A stretch of DNA of 64,000 nt from Arthrobacter sp. cf158. Its GTDB lineage: Bacteria; Actinomycetota; Actinomycetes; Actinomycetales; Micrococcaceae. The notes under the pieces are model-generated. The model did no database searches, was not told where the DNA came from, and saw only the letters and a list, made by a program, of their open reading frames with translations. The first letter of the stretch is position 1. The number at the start of each line of letters is the position of its first letter. The stretch is taken from NCBI RefSeq assembly GCF_900106835.1, contig NZ_FNNR01000001.1, forward strand, positions 285,182 to 349,181, in the 5' to 3' direction. A program made the position numbers and the translations under genes. Below, one piece after another: positions 17,553 through 25,786 of this stretch.

Positions 17553-17613
17553 GCGAGGCCCGCTCTACGCCCCAAACCCTCAGGTTAGGCCGCAGAGCGG
17601 GCCTCGCATTCGT
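17553..17613. repeat. Palindromic intergenic repeat, copy B2
   Basis: Identical over 61 bp to the element at 16316-16376, 1237 bases away, with arms at 17553-17566 and 17594-17607. It begins four bases beyond the stop codon of the gamma-carbonic anhydrase-like gene, so it may act as that gene's terminator. It also closes the left-right frame around the PadR/HAAS pair. Confidence 0.85.
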
Positions 17614-17616
17614 CCT

Positions 17617-18135
17617 TTAGGCGTGCATTTCCCGGTGCGCCGCAGCCAGCTCCTTATAGTGGGCGGCGTTGTGCTTGACGCCCTCAAACTCCTCATCGCT
17701 GAGTTCCCGGCGCACTTTTGCTGGAACCCCGGCCACCAGGGACCGGGGCGGTATGACCGTGCCTTCAAGAACCACGGCGCCGGCAGCAACGAGCGAGCCG
17801 GATCCGATCACCGCGCCGTTGAGGATGGTGGCGCTCATGCCGATGAGGCAGTCGTCCTCCACAGTGCAGCCGTGAACTACTGCGCTGTGCCCCACGGAGA
17901 CGCGCTCGCCCACGGTGCAAGGAAAGCCGGGGTCGGCATGGAGGACCACGTTGTCCTGGAGGTTGGACCCTGCGCCCACGCTGATCGCGGCTAAATCGGC
18001 TCGAACGGAGACGCCATAGAAGGCGCTGGAGTCCTTGGCCAACGTGGCCTTGCCGATGATGGACGCAGTGGGTGCCACGAAGGCGGTTTCATGGATGGCC
18101 GGGGTGTCTCCGGCGAAAGTGTAAGAGGGAGCCAT
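17617..18135 (-). CDS. Gamma-carbonic anhydrase-like hexapeptide-repeat protein
   Basis: A 172-residue left-handed beta-helix protein with hexapeptide repeats through most of its length (for example IGMSATILNGAVIGSGSLVA). Three candidate zinc-ligand histidines appear in VVLHADPG, VSVGHSAVVHG. This places it with the YrdA/PaaY group of gamma-carbonic anhydrase homologues. Members bind zinc and form trimers; some hydrate CO2 and others are thioesterases or of unknown function. It is a single gene with a 16-bp inverted repeat upstream and a repeat element downstream, and nothing nearby suggests a pathway. Confidence 0.85.
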   Translation of the reverse strand: MAPSYTFAGDTPAIHETAFVAPTASIIGKATLAKDSSAFYGVSVRADLAAISVGAGSNLQDNVVLHADPGFPCTVGERVSVGHSAVVHGCTVEDDCLIGMSATILNGAVIGSGSLVAAGAVVLEGTVIPPRSLVAGVPAKVRRELSDEEFEGVKHNAAHYKELAAAHREMHA

Positions 18136-18161
18136 GGCCCCAGCCTATTCCCAAGTAGGTC

Positions 18162-18203
18162 GCAGATCAGGTCGTTCTCAGCGCTGGGAACGACCTGATC
18201 TGC
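18162..18203. promoter_or_regulatory. Perfect 16-bp inverted repeat between methyltransferase and carbonic anhydrase genes
   Basis: Arms GCAGATCAGGTCGTTC (18162-18177) and its exact complement (18188-18203) enclose a 10-base loop. It lies 18 bases after the methyltransferase stop and 26 bases before the carbonic anhydrase start, both on the minus strand. It could be a terminator, although no T tract follows, or a regulator site for the downstream gene. Confidence 0.6.
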
Positions 18204-18221
18204 TACTCAGTTGGGTGTGGG

Positions 18222-18887
18222 TCAGTTGGGTGCGGGGGTGCGGAGGAGCAGAAATTGGTAATGCTGGGACCAGTTTCCCGCGCCCGGCCCGGACTCCACG
18301 CCCACACCCTCCGGCCACGTCCGGAAGTGCTCCACCGAGCCGTGTTCGCCAAAGATCCGGCGCACGGTATCGTCGCTGCGGCGGCTGAAGAAACGCCGCG
18401 GTTCTTCGAGATCTTCAGGGTTCAGGACTTCGTCGTCGTCACCGGACCAGAGCCCGACGGCGATCGGCGCACCAGGGGCGGTGACCCGCACAAGTTCGCT
18501 GACGACGTCGTGAATCCTGCTATTGGGGACGTGCAGAAGGGTGCTCATGGTCCAGGCGGCGTCGAAGACTGAAGCTGTAAAGGGCAGGTCCCGTCCGCTG
18601 GCCACTGAGGCGTCGAGTCCGGCCAATCGCGCCACATGAACGCTCTCCGAGGACAGGTCAACGCCGGTGTAATGAATCCCCGCGCGGACGAACTCCAGCC
18701 CCTCCACCCCTGTGCCACAGCCGAGCTCCACCAACGAATGACGGTGCTCGGACTTCAACAGACGGACAAACCATTCCCGGCATTCAATCCGGTGCGGGGT
18801 CAGGGAGCGGGTGTTCCGAACGGCAGCATGGCGGTTGTAGTAAACCGCCAGATCAGCTTCGTGATCGGCCTCGGGGATGCCGTGCAT
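18222..18887 (-). CDS. Class I SAM-dependent methyltransferase
   Basis: A 221-residue Methyltransf_11/25-like protein. Motif I is LVELGCGTGVEGLEF near residue 55, the acidic motif II is GVDLSS, and a post-motif segment is AWTMSTLLHVPN. The fold binds S-adenosylmethionine. The acceptor could be a small molecule or lipid and cannot be told from sequence. It starts 21 bases after the purU stop on the same strand, so it may be co-transcribed with purU. No functional link to formyl-folate turnover is evident. Confidence 0.85.
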   Translation of the reverse strand: MHGIPEADHEADLAVYYNRHAAVRNTRSLTPHRIECREWFVRLLKSEHRHSLVELGCGTGVEGLEFVRAGIHYTGVDLSSESVHVARLAGLDASVASGRDLPFTASVFDAAWTMSTLLHVPNSRIHDVVSELVRVTAPGAPIAVGLWSGDDDEVLNPEDLEEPRRFFSRRSDDTVRRIFGEHGSVEHFRTWPEGVGVESGPGAGNWSQHYQFLLLRTPAPN

Positions 18888-18908
18888 ACCCTCAGCATAG
18901 AAGCGGTG

Positions 18909-19760
18909 CTAGTTGAACACCACGGTGCGGGTGCCGTCCAAAAGTACACGGTGTTCGGCGTGCCACTGGACCGCCTGAGCCAGCGTGCGGCCTTCTACGT
19001 CGCGGCCCATCTGGACGAACTGGGCTGCAGTCCGGGCATGGTCCACGCGGATGACTTCCTGCTCGATGATCGGCCCCTCGTCGAGGTCGGCCGTCACATA
19101 GTGGGCGGTGGCGCCGATGATCTTCACACCTCGGGCGTGAGCCTGGTGGTACGGCTTGGCGCCCTTGAAGGAGGGAAGGAAAGAGTGGTGGATGTTGATG
19201 GCCTTGCCGTTCAACTCCGTGCACAGATCGTTGGAGAGCACCTGCATGTAGCGTGCCAGGACGGTGAGTTCAGCATCGTGTTCGGCGATCAGTTTCAGCA
19301 GCTGGGCCTCGGCCTGTGGCTTGGTTTCGGGGGTCACCGGAATGTGGTGGAACGGGATGCCGTAGAACTCCGCCAACGGCTCAAGGTCACGGTGATTGGA
19401 CACGATGGCCGGAACGTCTATTGGCAAGGTGCCGGTCCGCTGTTGGAACAACAGATCGTTGAGGCAGTGCGCGTCTTTGGAGCACAGGATGATGGTGCGG
19501 ACCTTTTCGCCCACAGGGTTGATCTGCCATGTCATCCCGAAGGATTCAGCCACCGGCCGCAGCGCCGCAGCCAGTTCCGCCTGGGTGCTCGACGTCGTTG
19601 CCTCCACCCGCATGAAAAAGTTGCCAGTGCTGGGGCTTCCGTACTGCTGGGAGTCGGCGATATTGCAGCCGGACTCGAGGAGGGCTCCGGCTACCGCGTG
19701 GACAATGCCGGGGCGGTCGGGGCAGGAGAGTGTCACAACGAAAGCGGTGGAGTCAGTCAC
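18909..19760 (-). CDS. purU: Formyltetrahydrofolate deformylase
   Basis: A 283-residue enzyme that hydrolyses 10-formyl-THF to formate and THF. An N-terminal ACT domain (VVTLSCPDRPGIVHAVAG) precedes the formyltransferase domain. Catalytic elements are visible in NIHHSFLPSFKGAKPYHQAH and in ATAHYVTADLDEGPIIEQ, containing the conserved Asn-His-Asp set. I place the start at GTG 19760 because AGGTAGG lies seven bases upstream and the ACT domain begins just after it; an ATG at 19844 is in frame but would run into the glyA riboswitch area. The gene is divergent from glyA, grouping one-carbon folate genes. Confidence 0.93.
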   Translation of the reverse strand: MTDSTAFVVTLSCPDRPGIVHAVAGALLESGCNIADSQQYGSPSTGNFFMRVEATTSSTQAELAAALRPVAESFGMTWQINPVGEKVRTIILCSKDAHCLNDLLFQQRTGTLPIDVPAIVSNHRDLEPLAEFYGIPFHHIPVTPETKPQAEAQLLKLIAEHDAELTVLARYMQVLSNDLCTELNGKAINIHHSFLPSFKGAKPYHQAHARGVKIIGATAHYVTADLDEGPIIEQEVIRVDHARTAAQFVQMGRDVEGRTLAQAVQWHAEHRVLLDGTRTVVFN

Positions 19761-19800
19761 ACGATCAAGCCTACCTGTGCTGCCCTGTTGTACTGTTAAC

Positions 19801-19874
19801 GGGTCGCAACTGGCGTTGGGTGGACTACCACCAGGGAGCGGCAATCACGAAGACCACGGATCGTACGCCTGGGC
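19801..19874 (+). promoter_or_regulatory. ZTP (pfl) riboswitch upstream of glyA
   Basis: The sequence contains the conserved parts of the pfl/ZTP aptamer in order. GGGTCGCAACTGGCG is at 19801-19815. A hairpin GGTGG-ACTA-CCACC is at 19819-19832. GGGAGCGGC follows at 19834-19842, then a linker, then CGCCTGGGC at 19866-19874. ZTP riboswitches sense the purine intermediate ZMP/ZTP, which accumulates when 10-formyl-THF is short, and switch on folate and purine genes; glyA is a known target. An 8-bp hairpin follows (19879-19886 with 19902-19909) and may be the expression platform. The ribosome-binding site lies inside the palindrome GGAGATCTCC (19988-19997). Confidence 0.88.
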
Positions 19875-19997
19875 CGAGGGTCATGTCTTACCGTTGCACG
19901 CACGTGACCGATGCCTCCCGTCATCAAGGGGACGCGGGAATGCTGCTGCCGGTAGCCTGACCTGTAGCACCACCCATTCCCTAGCCAGGAGATCTCC

Positions 19998-21290
19998 GTG
20001 ACTACCACCACCTCAGCGTCTGTCAGCAACCAGACGCTTGCCGAACTCGATCCCGAGATCGCAGCAGTCCTCAACCAGGAACTCGGCCGCCAGCGCGGCA
20101 CCCTCGAAATGATTGCGTCCGAAAACTTCGCACCCCGCGCCGTCATGGAAGCCCAGGGCTCCGTCCTGACCAACAAGTACGCCGAGGGCTACCCGGGCCG
20201 TCGCTACTACGGCGGTTGTGAATACGTTGACGTCGCCGAGCAGCTCGCCATCGACCGCGTCAAGGAACTCTTCGGCGCTGAGTTCGCCAACGTCCAGCCG
20301 CACTCCGGTGCGCAGGCCAACGCTGCAGCACTTTCGGCCATGATCACTCCCGGCGACAAGATCCTGGGCCTGTCCCTGGCTCACGGTGGGCACTTGACCC
20401 ACGGCATGAAGCTGAACTTCTCCGGCAAGCTCTACAACGTAGCTGCTTACCAGGTTGAAGAAGACAACTTCCGGATCGACATGGACAAGCTCCGCGAGCA
20501 GGCCATTGCCGAGAAGCCGCAGGTCATCATTGCCGGCTGGTCCGCCTACCCGCGTCACCTGGACTTCGCTGCCTTCCGCTCCATCGCCGATGAAGTGGGC
20601 GCCCTCCTCTGGACGGACATGGCACACTTTGCCGGCCTGGTTGCAGCCGGGCTGCACCCGAGCCCGGTGCCGTACTCCGACGTCGTCACCTCCACCGTCC
20701 ACAAGACCCTGGCAGGTCCCCGTTCCGGTGTGATCCTCGCCAAGCAGGAGTGGGCCAAGAAGCTCAACTCCAGCGTTTTCCCGGGCCAGCAGGGCGGGCC
20801 GCTCATGCACGTCATCGCCGCCAAGGCCGTCGCCTTCAAGATTGCCGGCAGTGAAGAGTTCAAGGAACGCCAGGAGCGCGTCCTCGAGGGTGCCAAGATC
20901 ATTGCTGACCGCCTCAACCAGTCCGACGTTGCCGAAGCCGGCGTCTCGGTCCTCACCGGCGGCACCGATGTGCACTTGGTCCTGGTTGACCTCCGCAACT
21001 CGCAGCTGGACGGCCAGCAGGCCGAAGACCTCCTGCACTCCGTGGGCATCACCGTGAACCGCAACTCCGTTCCGTTCGACCCCCGTCCGCCGATGGTCAC
21101 CTCCGGCCTCCGCATTGGTACGCCTGCTTTGGCTACCCGCGGATTCGGTGCCGCTGAGTTCACCGAGGTTGCCGAGATCATTGCCACCGCGCTCAAGGCC
21201 GGTTCCTCGGCAGACGTCGAGTCGCTGCAGGCCCGCGTGGACAAGCTCGCCGCTGACTTCCCGCTGTACCCGCAGCACGAGCAGTGGTAA
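19998..21290 (+). CDS. glyA: Serine hydroxymethyltransferase
   Basis: A 430-residue PLP enzyme that interconverts serine and glycine while charging THF to methylene-THF. The PLP lysine is in [13 protein letters not shown]. Also present are [37 protein letters not shown] and the C-terminal [13 protein letters not shown]. The start is GTG at 19998, with AGGAG six bases upstream. A ZTP riboswitch sits in the leader, so expression should rise when formyl-folate is short. folD follows after a hairpin-containing gap of 132 bases, and purU is divergent. Confidence 0.97.
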   Translation: MTTTTSASVSNQTLAELDPEIAAVLNQELGRQRGTLEMIASENFAPRAVMEAQGSVLTNKYAEGYPGRRYYGGCEYVDVAEQLAIDRVKELFGAEFANVQPHSGAQANAAALSAMITPGDKILGLSLAHGGHLTHGMKLNFSGKLYNVAAYQVEEDNFRIDMDKLREQAIAEKPQVIIAGWSAYPRHLDFAAFRSIADEVGALLWTDMAHFAGLVAAGLHPSPVPYSDVVTSTVHKTLAGPRSGVILAKQEWAKKLNSSVFPGQQGGPLMHVIAAKAVAFKIAGSEEFKERQERVLEGAKIIADRLNQSDVAEAGVSVLTGGTDVHLVLVDLRNSQLDGQQAEDLLHSVGITVNRNSVPFDPRPPMVTSGLRIGTPALATRGFGAAEFTEVAEIIATALKAGSSADVESLQARVDKLAADFPLYPQHEQW

Positions 21291-21341
21291 TCCGCATCCC
21301 AGCGGATAAATAACGCATCACCCCGGCATTGAACCGGAGCT

Positions 21342-21381
21342 AACGGGATCCGCCGCCACACCTACGGCGGCGGGTCCCGTT
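21342..21381 (+). terminator. Hairpin between glyA and folD
   Basis: A 16-bp stem with one wobble (AACGGGATCCGCCGCC against GGCGGCGGGTCCCGTT) and an 8-base loop. There is no T run after it. It may be a partial terminator or an RNA-stabilising element that sets the glyA/folD ratio. Confidence 0.5.
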
Positions 21382-21422
21382 GGCATGAGCCAACAGGTCA
21401 CCCACCAGAAAGAGCAGATGGA

Positions 21423-22316
21423 ATGACACAGTCCACCGCACAGATCCTCGACGGCAAGGCCACCGCCGCAGCCATCAAAGCAGAACTGACCACTCGCGTT
21501 TCCGTCCTGGCCGCCAAGGGAATCGTCCCCGGCCTGGGCACCATCCTGGTGGGCTCGGACCCCGGCAGCACCTGGTACGTCGGCGGCAAGCACAAGGACT
21601 GCGCCGAGGTGGGCATTCAGTCCATCCGTCGCGACCTCCCTGAGGACATCAGCCAGGAAGACCTCCTCACGGTTGTCCGCGAGCTCAACGACAACCCGGA
21701 GTGCACCGGCTACATCGTCCAGCTGCCGCTGCCCAAGCACATCGATCAGGACGTCATTCTGGAAGCCATGGACCCTGAGAAGGACGCCGACGGCCTGCAC
21801 CCCATGAACCTTGGCCGCTTGGTGGCCAACGTCAACGGCGACATGAAGTCCCCGCTGCCCTGCACACCCAAGGGCTGTGTGGAGCTGCTCCGCCGCCACA
21901 ACATTGAGCTCAAGGGCAAGCGAGTCCTGGTGGTTGGCCGCGGCGTGACCATCGGCCGCCCGATTGGCCTCCTGCTGACCCGCAAGGAAGTCAACGCCAC
22001 GGTCATCCTGGCCCACACCGGAACGGTGGACCTGCCCGCAGAACTCAAGCAGGCCGACGTCGTGATTGCCGCTGCCGGTGTGCCGCACATGATCAAGGCT
22101 GAGGACCTCAAGCCGGGCGCCATAGTGCTCGACGTCGGCGTCAGCCGCGTGGACGATGGCAACGGTAAGGCGGTTGTCACCGGAGATGTGGACCCGGCAG
22201 CTGCCGACGTCGCCGCTTGGCTGTCCCCGAACCCGGGCGGCGTAGGTCCGATGACCCGCGCCATGCTGCTCGCGAACGTTGTGGAGAGCGCTGAACGCCA
22301 GGCAGGCATCGCCTAG
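21423..22316 (+). CDS. folD: Bifunctional methylene-THF dehydrogenase/cyclohydrolase
   Basis: A 297-residue enzyme that oxidises 5,10-methylene-THF to methenyl-THF and hydrolyses it to 10-formyl-THF, using NADP. The catalytic Lys lies in [14 protein letters not shown]. The family signatures [13 protein letters not shown] and [15 protein letters not shown] are present, and the C-terminus has [23 protein letters not shown] precedes the ATG by a few bases. It follows glyA and feeds the pool that PurU drains. Confidence 0.96.
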   Translation: MTQSTAQILDGKATAAAIKAELTTRVSVLAAKGIVPGLGTILVGSDPGSTWYVGGKHKDCAEVGIQSIRRDLPEDISQEDLLTVVRELNDNPECTGYIVQLPLPKHIDQDVILEAMDPEKDADGLHPMNLGRLVANVNGDMKSPLPCTPKGCVELLRRHNIELKGKRVLVVGRGVTIGRPIGLLLTRKEVNATVILAHTGTVDLPAELKQADVVIAAAGVPHMIKAEDLKPGAIVLDVGVSRVDDGNGKAVVTGDVDPAAADVAAWLSPNPGGVGPMTRAMLLANVVESAERQAGIA

Positions 22317-22331
22317 GTTCTCCGAACTGCA

Positions 22332-22367
22332 GCAGGGCGCCTACTCCTCCGGGAGTAGGCGCCCTGC
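22332..22367 (+). terminator. Strong hairpin terminator after folD
   Basis: A perfect 16-bp stem GCAGGGCGCCTACTCC with a TCCG tetraloop starts 16 bases after the folD stop. It closes the one-carbon block. Confidence 0.85.
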
Positions 22368-22414
22368 TCCGTTAGCCCGACGACGAACAGCCGCTCCAAA
22401 GCTAGGCTCGGTGT

Positions 22415-23575
22415 ATGCAGCCCCGTTCACTTGGACTCCAGCGAATTCCGGGTGCACGCCGGTTCGCCGGCCCTCCCACCAGCTTCCTCGTCATGACGGT
22501 AGCTGTGATCCAGGTAGTGGGAACGCTCTTTTCGGCGAGTCATCAGGACGCACCGCGTCCCCTCGATGGGCTCGCGATCCTGTTGCTCCTGGCCGGACCG
22601 GCAGGCTTGGCGTTCCGCAGACGGGCTCCGCAGGTAATGCTCCCCGTTGCCCTCACGGCCACAGGGGCCTACTTGGCCCTGGGCTACGCGTGGGGTCCGA
22701 TCGTGCTCTCCCTGGCGCTGGCCATCGTCCTGACTGCCGCGGCGGGACTGCGCTGGCAAGCATGGACGGGGGCCGGAATCGCGGCAGCCGCGGTCATCAC
22801 GGCCGCCACCCTGGCGGGCGATGAAAACTGGCCCCTGCGGGCGTCCGCCGGCGTCGCCTGGGCAGCCATCCTGGTGCTGATAGGGCAGGGATTCCGACGC
22901 CGGAGCGAACGGATAGCTGAATTCCGACGCCGCAGCGAGGAAGCCCGGAAGGCCGAACGCGATGAGTACCGTCTGACGCTGGCCCGGGACATCCACGATG
23001 TGGTGGCTCATTCCCTCTCCATGATCAACGTCCAGGCATCAGTGGCCTTGCACGTGGGAGCGGACGATCCGAACAAGCTCAGACCTGCCCTGGAGGCCAT
23101 CAAAGCTGCCAGCAAGGAGTCGCTCACCGAGGTCCGCCAACTCCTGGGAGTCCTGCGGGAGGATGTTCCGCTGGCCCCGGCAGCGCGGCCTTCATTGGCA
23201 AGACTCCCGGAACTCATCCAGAACGCTGAGCTCGGCGGGTTGAAAGTGACGCTGCAGGATCTGTCGAACGCGGACTCCGTCGGTCCGGCCCAACAGGAAG
23301 CCGCGTACCGGATCATCCAGGAAGCCCTGACCAACGTCGGGAGGCACTCAGGTGCCCGATCCGCCGTCGTGCGTGTTGACCAAACCGCGGGGGCGCTCAC
23401 CGTGGCCATAGACGACGACGGCGCGGGCATGGGCGGGGCGCTCCCCGGCAACGGCCTCACGGGGATGCGGGAGAGGGCGGCCGCCTTGGGCGGGACGCTC
23501 ACCCTGCATGAACTGAAACCAGGCCTTCGCGTCGAAGCAACCTTGCCCACAGAACCAGAAGGAAACCTGCCATGA
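22415..23575 (+). CDS. NarL-type sensor histidine kinase
   Basis: A 386-residue kinase. Four to five hydrophobic segments fill roughly residues 25-160, with no large extracytoplasmic domain. A linker rich in Arg/Glu leads into the HisKA_3 dimerisation domain, with the phospho-accepting His in ARDIHDVVAHSLSM. The HATPase domain has NVGRHS (N box), DDDGAGM and GNGLTGMRERAAAL. Kinases of this shape sense signals in or at the membrane. The stop overlaps the response-regulator start (ATGA). Its likely targets are the downstream SHOCT protein and ABC-2 exporter, by proximity only. Confidence 0.92.
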   Translation: MQPRSLGLQRIPGARRFAGPPTSFLVMTVAVIQVVGTLFSASHQDAPRPLDGLAILLLLAGPAGLAFRRRAPQVMLPVALTATGAYLALGYAWGPIVLSLALAIVLTAAAGLRWQAWTGAGIAAAAVITAATLAGDENWPLRASAGVAWAAILVLIGQGFRRRSERIAEFRRRSEEARKAERDEYRLTLARDIHDVVAHSLSMINVQASVALHVGADDPNKLRPALEAIKAASKESLTEVRQLLGVLREDVPLAPAARPSLARLPELIQNAELGGLKVTLQDLSNADSVGPAQQEAAYRIIQEALTNVGRHSGARSAVVRVDQTAGALTVAIDDDGAGMGGALPGNGLTGMRERAAALGGTLTLHELKPGLRVEATLPTEPEGNLP

Positions 23576-24237
23576 TCCGCATCCTTCTGGCCGACGACCA
23601 AACCCTCATCAGGGCAGGATTCCGCGCGCTCCTGGACTCTGAACCAGACATGGAGGTGGTGGCAGAGGCCGGCACTGGTCGCGACGCCGTTCGCCTGGCA
23701 ACACGGGACAAGCCGGACGTCATCCTGATGGATATCCGCATGCCGGACGACGACGGACTCACTGCCACCCGGGAAATCCTCAGTGACCCCACCCTGGCCG
23801 GTACGCGCATCATCATCCTCACCACCTTCGAACTTGACGAGTACATCGCGGAGGCCGTGCGGTCCGGTGCCGCGGGCTTCCTGGTCAAGGACACCGAACC
23901 GGCTGAGCTGATCCGGGCCGTCCGGGTGGTGCACGACGGCGACGCGCTGCTTTCGCCGTCGGTGACCCGGCGCATCATGGCCCAATTGGCGTCGCAGAGC
24001 AGGGCTGCGGCCAAGGTGGTCCAGCTGGAGCAAGTCACGGAGCGCGAACGCGAAGTGTTGGCCCTGGTAGGGGAGGGCTTGAACAACGCAGAAATCGCCG
24101 AGCGACTGTTCATCACGCCGCTGACGGCCAAGACCCATGTTTCGCGCATCATGACCAAGCTGATGGTCCGCGACCGCTCGCAACTGGTGGTCCTGGCCTA
24201 CGAATCCGGACTGGTGAGGCCGGGCTGGAGCAGTTGA
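23572..24237 (+). CDS. NarL/FixJ-family response regulator
   Basis: A 221-residue two-domain regulator. The receiver has the acidic pair in LLADDQTLIRAG, the phospho-acceptor Asp in VILMDIRMPDDDG, the Thr of IILTTFELDEY and the Lys of LVKDTEP. The C-terminal LuxR-type helix-turn-helix is VTEREREVLALVGEG followed by NNAEIAERLFITPLTAKTHV. It is translationally coupled to the kinase gene and should bind DNA as a phosphorylated dimer. The sequence after its stop contains only weak repeats, so no operator can be named. Confidence 0.95.
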   Translation: MIRILLADDQTLIRAGFRALLDSEPDMEVVAEAGTGRDAVRLATRDKPDVILMDIRMPDDDGLTATREILSDPTLAGTRIIILTTFELDEYIAEAVRSGAAGFLVKDTEPAELIRAVRVVHDGDALLSPSVTRRIMAQLASQSRAAAKVVQLEQVTEREREVLALVGEGLNNAEIAERLFITPLTAKTHVSRIMTKLMVRDRSQLVVLAYESGLVRPGWSS

Positions 24238-24387
24238 CGCCACAGGGGAGACTCCACCGGGAGTAGATGGCCACCCCGAGGTGACTCCCGACGGCGGACG
24301 CGTCACCGGCAGCCCGCGACCAGACTCGAACCAGAGCCGAAAGACGGTTCACGCCGGGCACCGGCGGAGAGAGTTTGGATCACTGAC

Positions 24388-24708
24388 ATGTTCACCGCAT
24401 TGACTTCAATCGTCGGCGAGACCACCACGCTTGGGGGTGCGCTGGCACAGGTACCGGCCGCCGTCGCCGCGCACGGTCCGTGGGGAGACGGTGCTGCCTG
24501 GCCGTTCTTCCTATTGTTCCCGCTGTTCTGGATCCTCGTGATCGGGACACTTATTTTCGTGGGCCGCCGTACCTGGCGCCGCAACCACCACTGGGCCGCA
24601 ACCCAGGGCGCCGAGGGGGTGCTGCGTGAGCGGTACGCGCGCGGCGAGATTGACGAGACCGAGTTCCGGCAGCGGCTGGAGGTACTGCGCTCGCAGCCCG
24701 GCAGCTGA
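24388..24708 (+). CDS. Small SHOCT-domain membrane protein
   Basis: A 106-residue protein. One transmembrane helix lies around residues 38-58 (PFFLLFPLFWILVIGTLIFV), followed by a basic stretch. The C-terminal SHOCT motif is LRERYARGEIDETEFRQRLE. SHOCT domains are short helical modules often attached to membrane proteins and probably mediate oligomerisation. It lies between the two-component system and the ABC-2 exporter and ends at a terminator. A regulatory or accessory membrane role is plausible; no specific function is known to me. Confidence 0.8.
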   Translation: MFTALTSIVGETTTLGGALAQVPAAVAAHGPWGDGAAWPFFLLFPLFWILVIGTLIFVGRRTWRRNHHWAATQGAEGVLRERYARGEIDETEFRQRLEVLRSQPGS

Positions 24709-24729
24709 ACCATCCCCCAACGAACTGAG

Positions 24730-24761
24730 AGGGCTCTTGCAAAAATATCTGCAAGAGCCCT
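24730..24761 (+). terminator. Terminator after the SHOCT gene
   Basis: A perfect 12-bp stem AGGGCTCTTGCA with an A-rich 8-base loop starts 22 bases after the stop codon and is followed by TTCAC. It separates the two-component/SHOCT genes from the ABC exporter. Confidence 0.8.
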
Positions 24762-24856
24762 TTCACATGTCAGGGGGCGCTACTAGTCTGCTGAGGGTGC
24801 ACAATGAAGCAATCCGCTCTGCAAACCCTTCAGAATCGTCGCTATCCAGCCGTGAC

Positions 24857-25786
24857 ATGAACCCACCCACCGTCATCAGCGCGCGGAACCTCACCAAAGC
24901 CTATGGTGACCTCACCGCCGTGGACAACATCTCCTTCGATGTACCGGCAGGGGAGTCCTTCGGCCTGCTGGGACCCAACGGCGCGGGCAAGTCCACCACC
25001 ATGAAGATGATCGGTGGCGTCTCCCAGCGAACCTCGGGCGCGCTCACCATCATGGGCCTGGATCCCGAATCCCATGGCCCCGAAGTGAGGGCGCACCTGG
25101 GCGTGGTCCCGCAGCAGGACAACCTGGATGAGGAACTCAGGGTCCGCGAGAACCTGATCGTCTACGGGCGCTACTTCGGCCTGCCGCTGAGCTACCTGCG
25201 GCCAAAAGCCGACGAACTCCTGGAGTTCGCGCAGCTGACGGACAAGGCCAATTCCAAAGTGGACGCGCTCTCCGGCGGCATGAAGCGGCGGCTCACCATT
25301 GCGCGGTCGCTCATCAACGAGCCACGGATCCTGCTTCTCGACGAGCCCACCACGGGCCTCGATCCCCAAGCCCGGCACATCCTCTGGGACCGGCTGTTCC
25401 GGCTGAAGGAAAGCGGCGTGACCCTCATTCTCACCACCCACTACATGGACGAAGCCGAGCAGCTCTGCGATCGCCTGATCGTGGTGGACAAGGGCCGCAT
25501 CATGGCCGAGGGCTCACCGGCTGCCCTGATTCGCGAGCACTCGTCGCGCGAAGTACTCGAGCTCAGGTTCGGGTCCGAGCGGAACGCGACCATCGGCGTC
25601 GAACTTCAAGGCATCGGCGAGCGGCTTGAAACGCTGCCGGACCGCGTGCTCATCTACGCGCACGACGGCGAGGCCGCGCTGGAGCAGGTCACTGCCCGCG
25701 GGTTGCGTCCCATGACGTCGCTGGTGCGCCGCTCGTCGCTGGAGGACGTGTTCCTTCGGCTGACCGGCAGGAGCCTCGTTGATTAG
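24857..25786 (+). CDS. ABC-2 exporter ATP-binding protein (DrrA/NodI type)
   Basis: A roughly 309-residue ATPase. Walker A is GPNGAGKST, the Q-loop is VVPQQDN, the signature is LSGGMKRRLTIARSL, and Walker B is LLLDEPTTGLDPQAR. A C-terminal extension of about 90 residues is typical of drug-export ATPases. The start is taken as ATG 24857 just before PPTVISARNLTKAYG; GTG 24797 is a possible earlier start. It is followed by two permease genes with overlaps, giving a complete heteromeric exporter. Substrate is unknown: drug, lipid or polysaccharide precursors are all possible. Confidence 0.92.
   Translation: MNPPTVISARNLTKAYGDLTAVDNISFDVPAGESFGLLGPNGAGKSTTMKMIGGVSQRTSGALTIMGLDPESHGPEVRAHLGVVPQQDNLDEELRVRENLIVYGRYFGLPLSYLRPKADELLEFAQLTDKANSKVDALSGGMKRRLTIARSLINEPRILLLDEPTTGLDPQARHILWDRLFRLKESGVTLILTTHYMDEAEQLCDRLIVVDKGRIMAEGSPAALIREHSSREVLELRFGSERNATIGVELQGIGERLETLPDRVLIYAHDGEAALEQVTARGLRPMTSLVRRSSLEDVFLRLTGRSLVD

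Noticed and set aside
16316..17613. Insertion sequence or composite transposon
   Set aside because: There is no transposase, the two repeats are direct rather than inverted copies, and no target-site duplication is seen. Only a repeat-flanked gene pair can be claimed.
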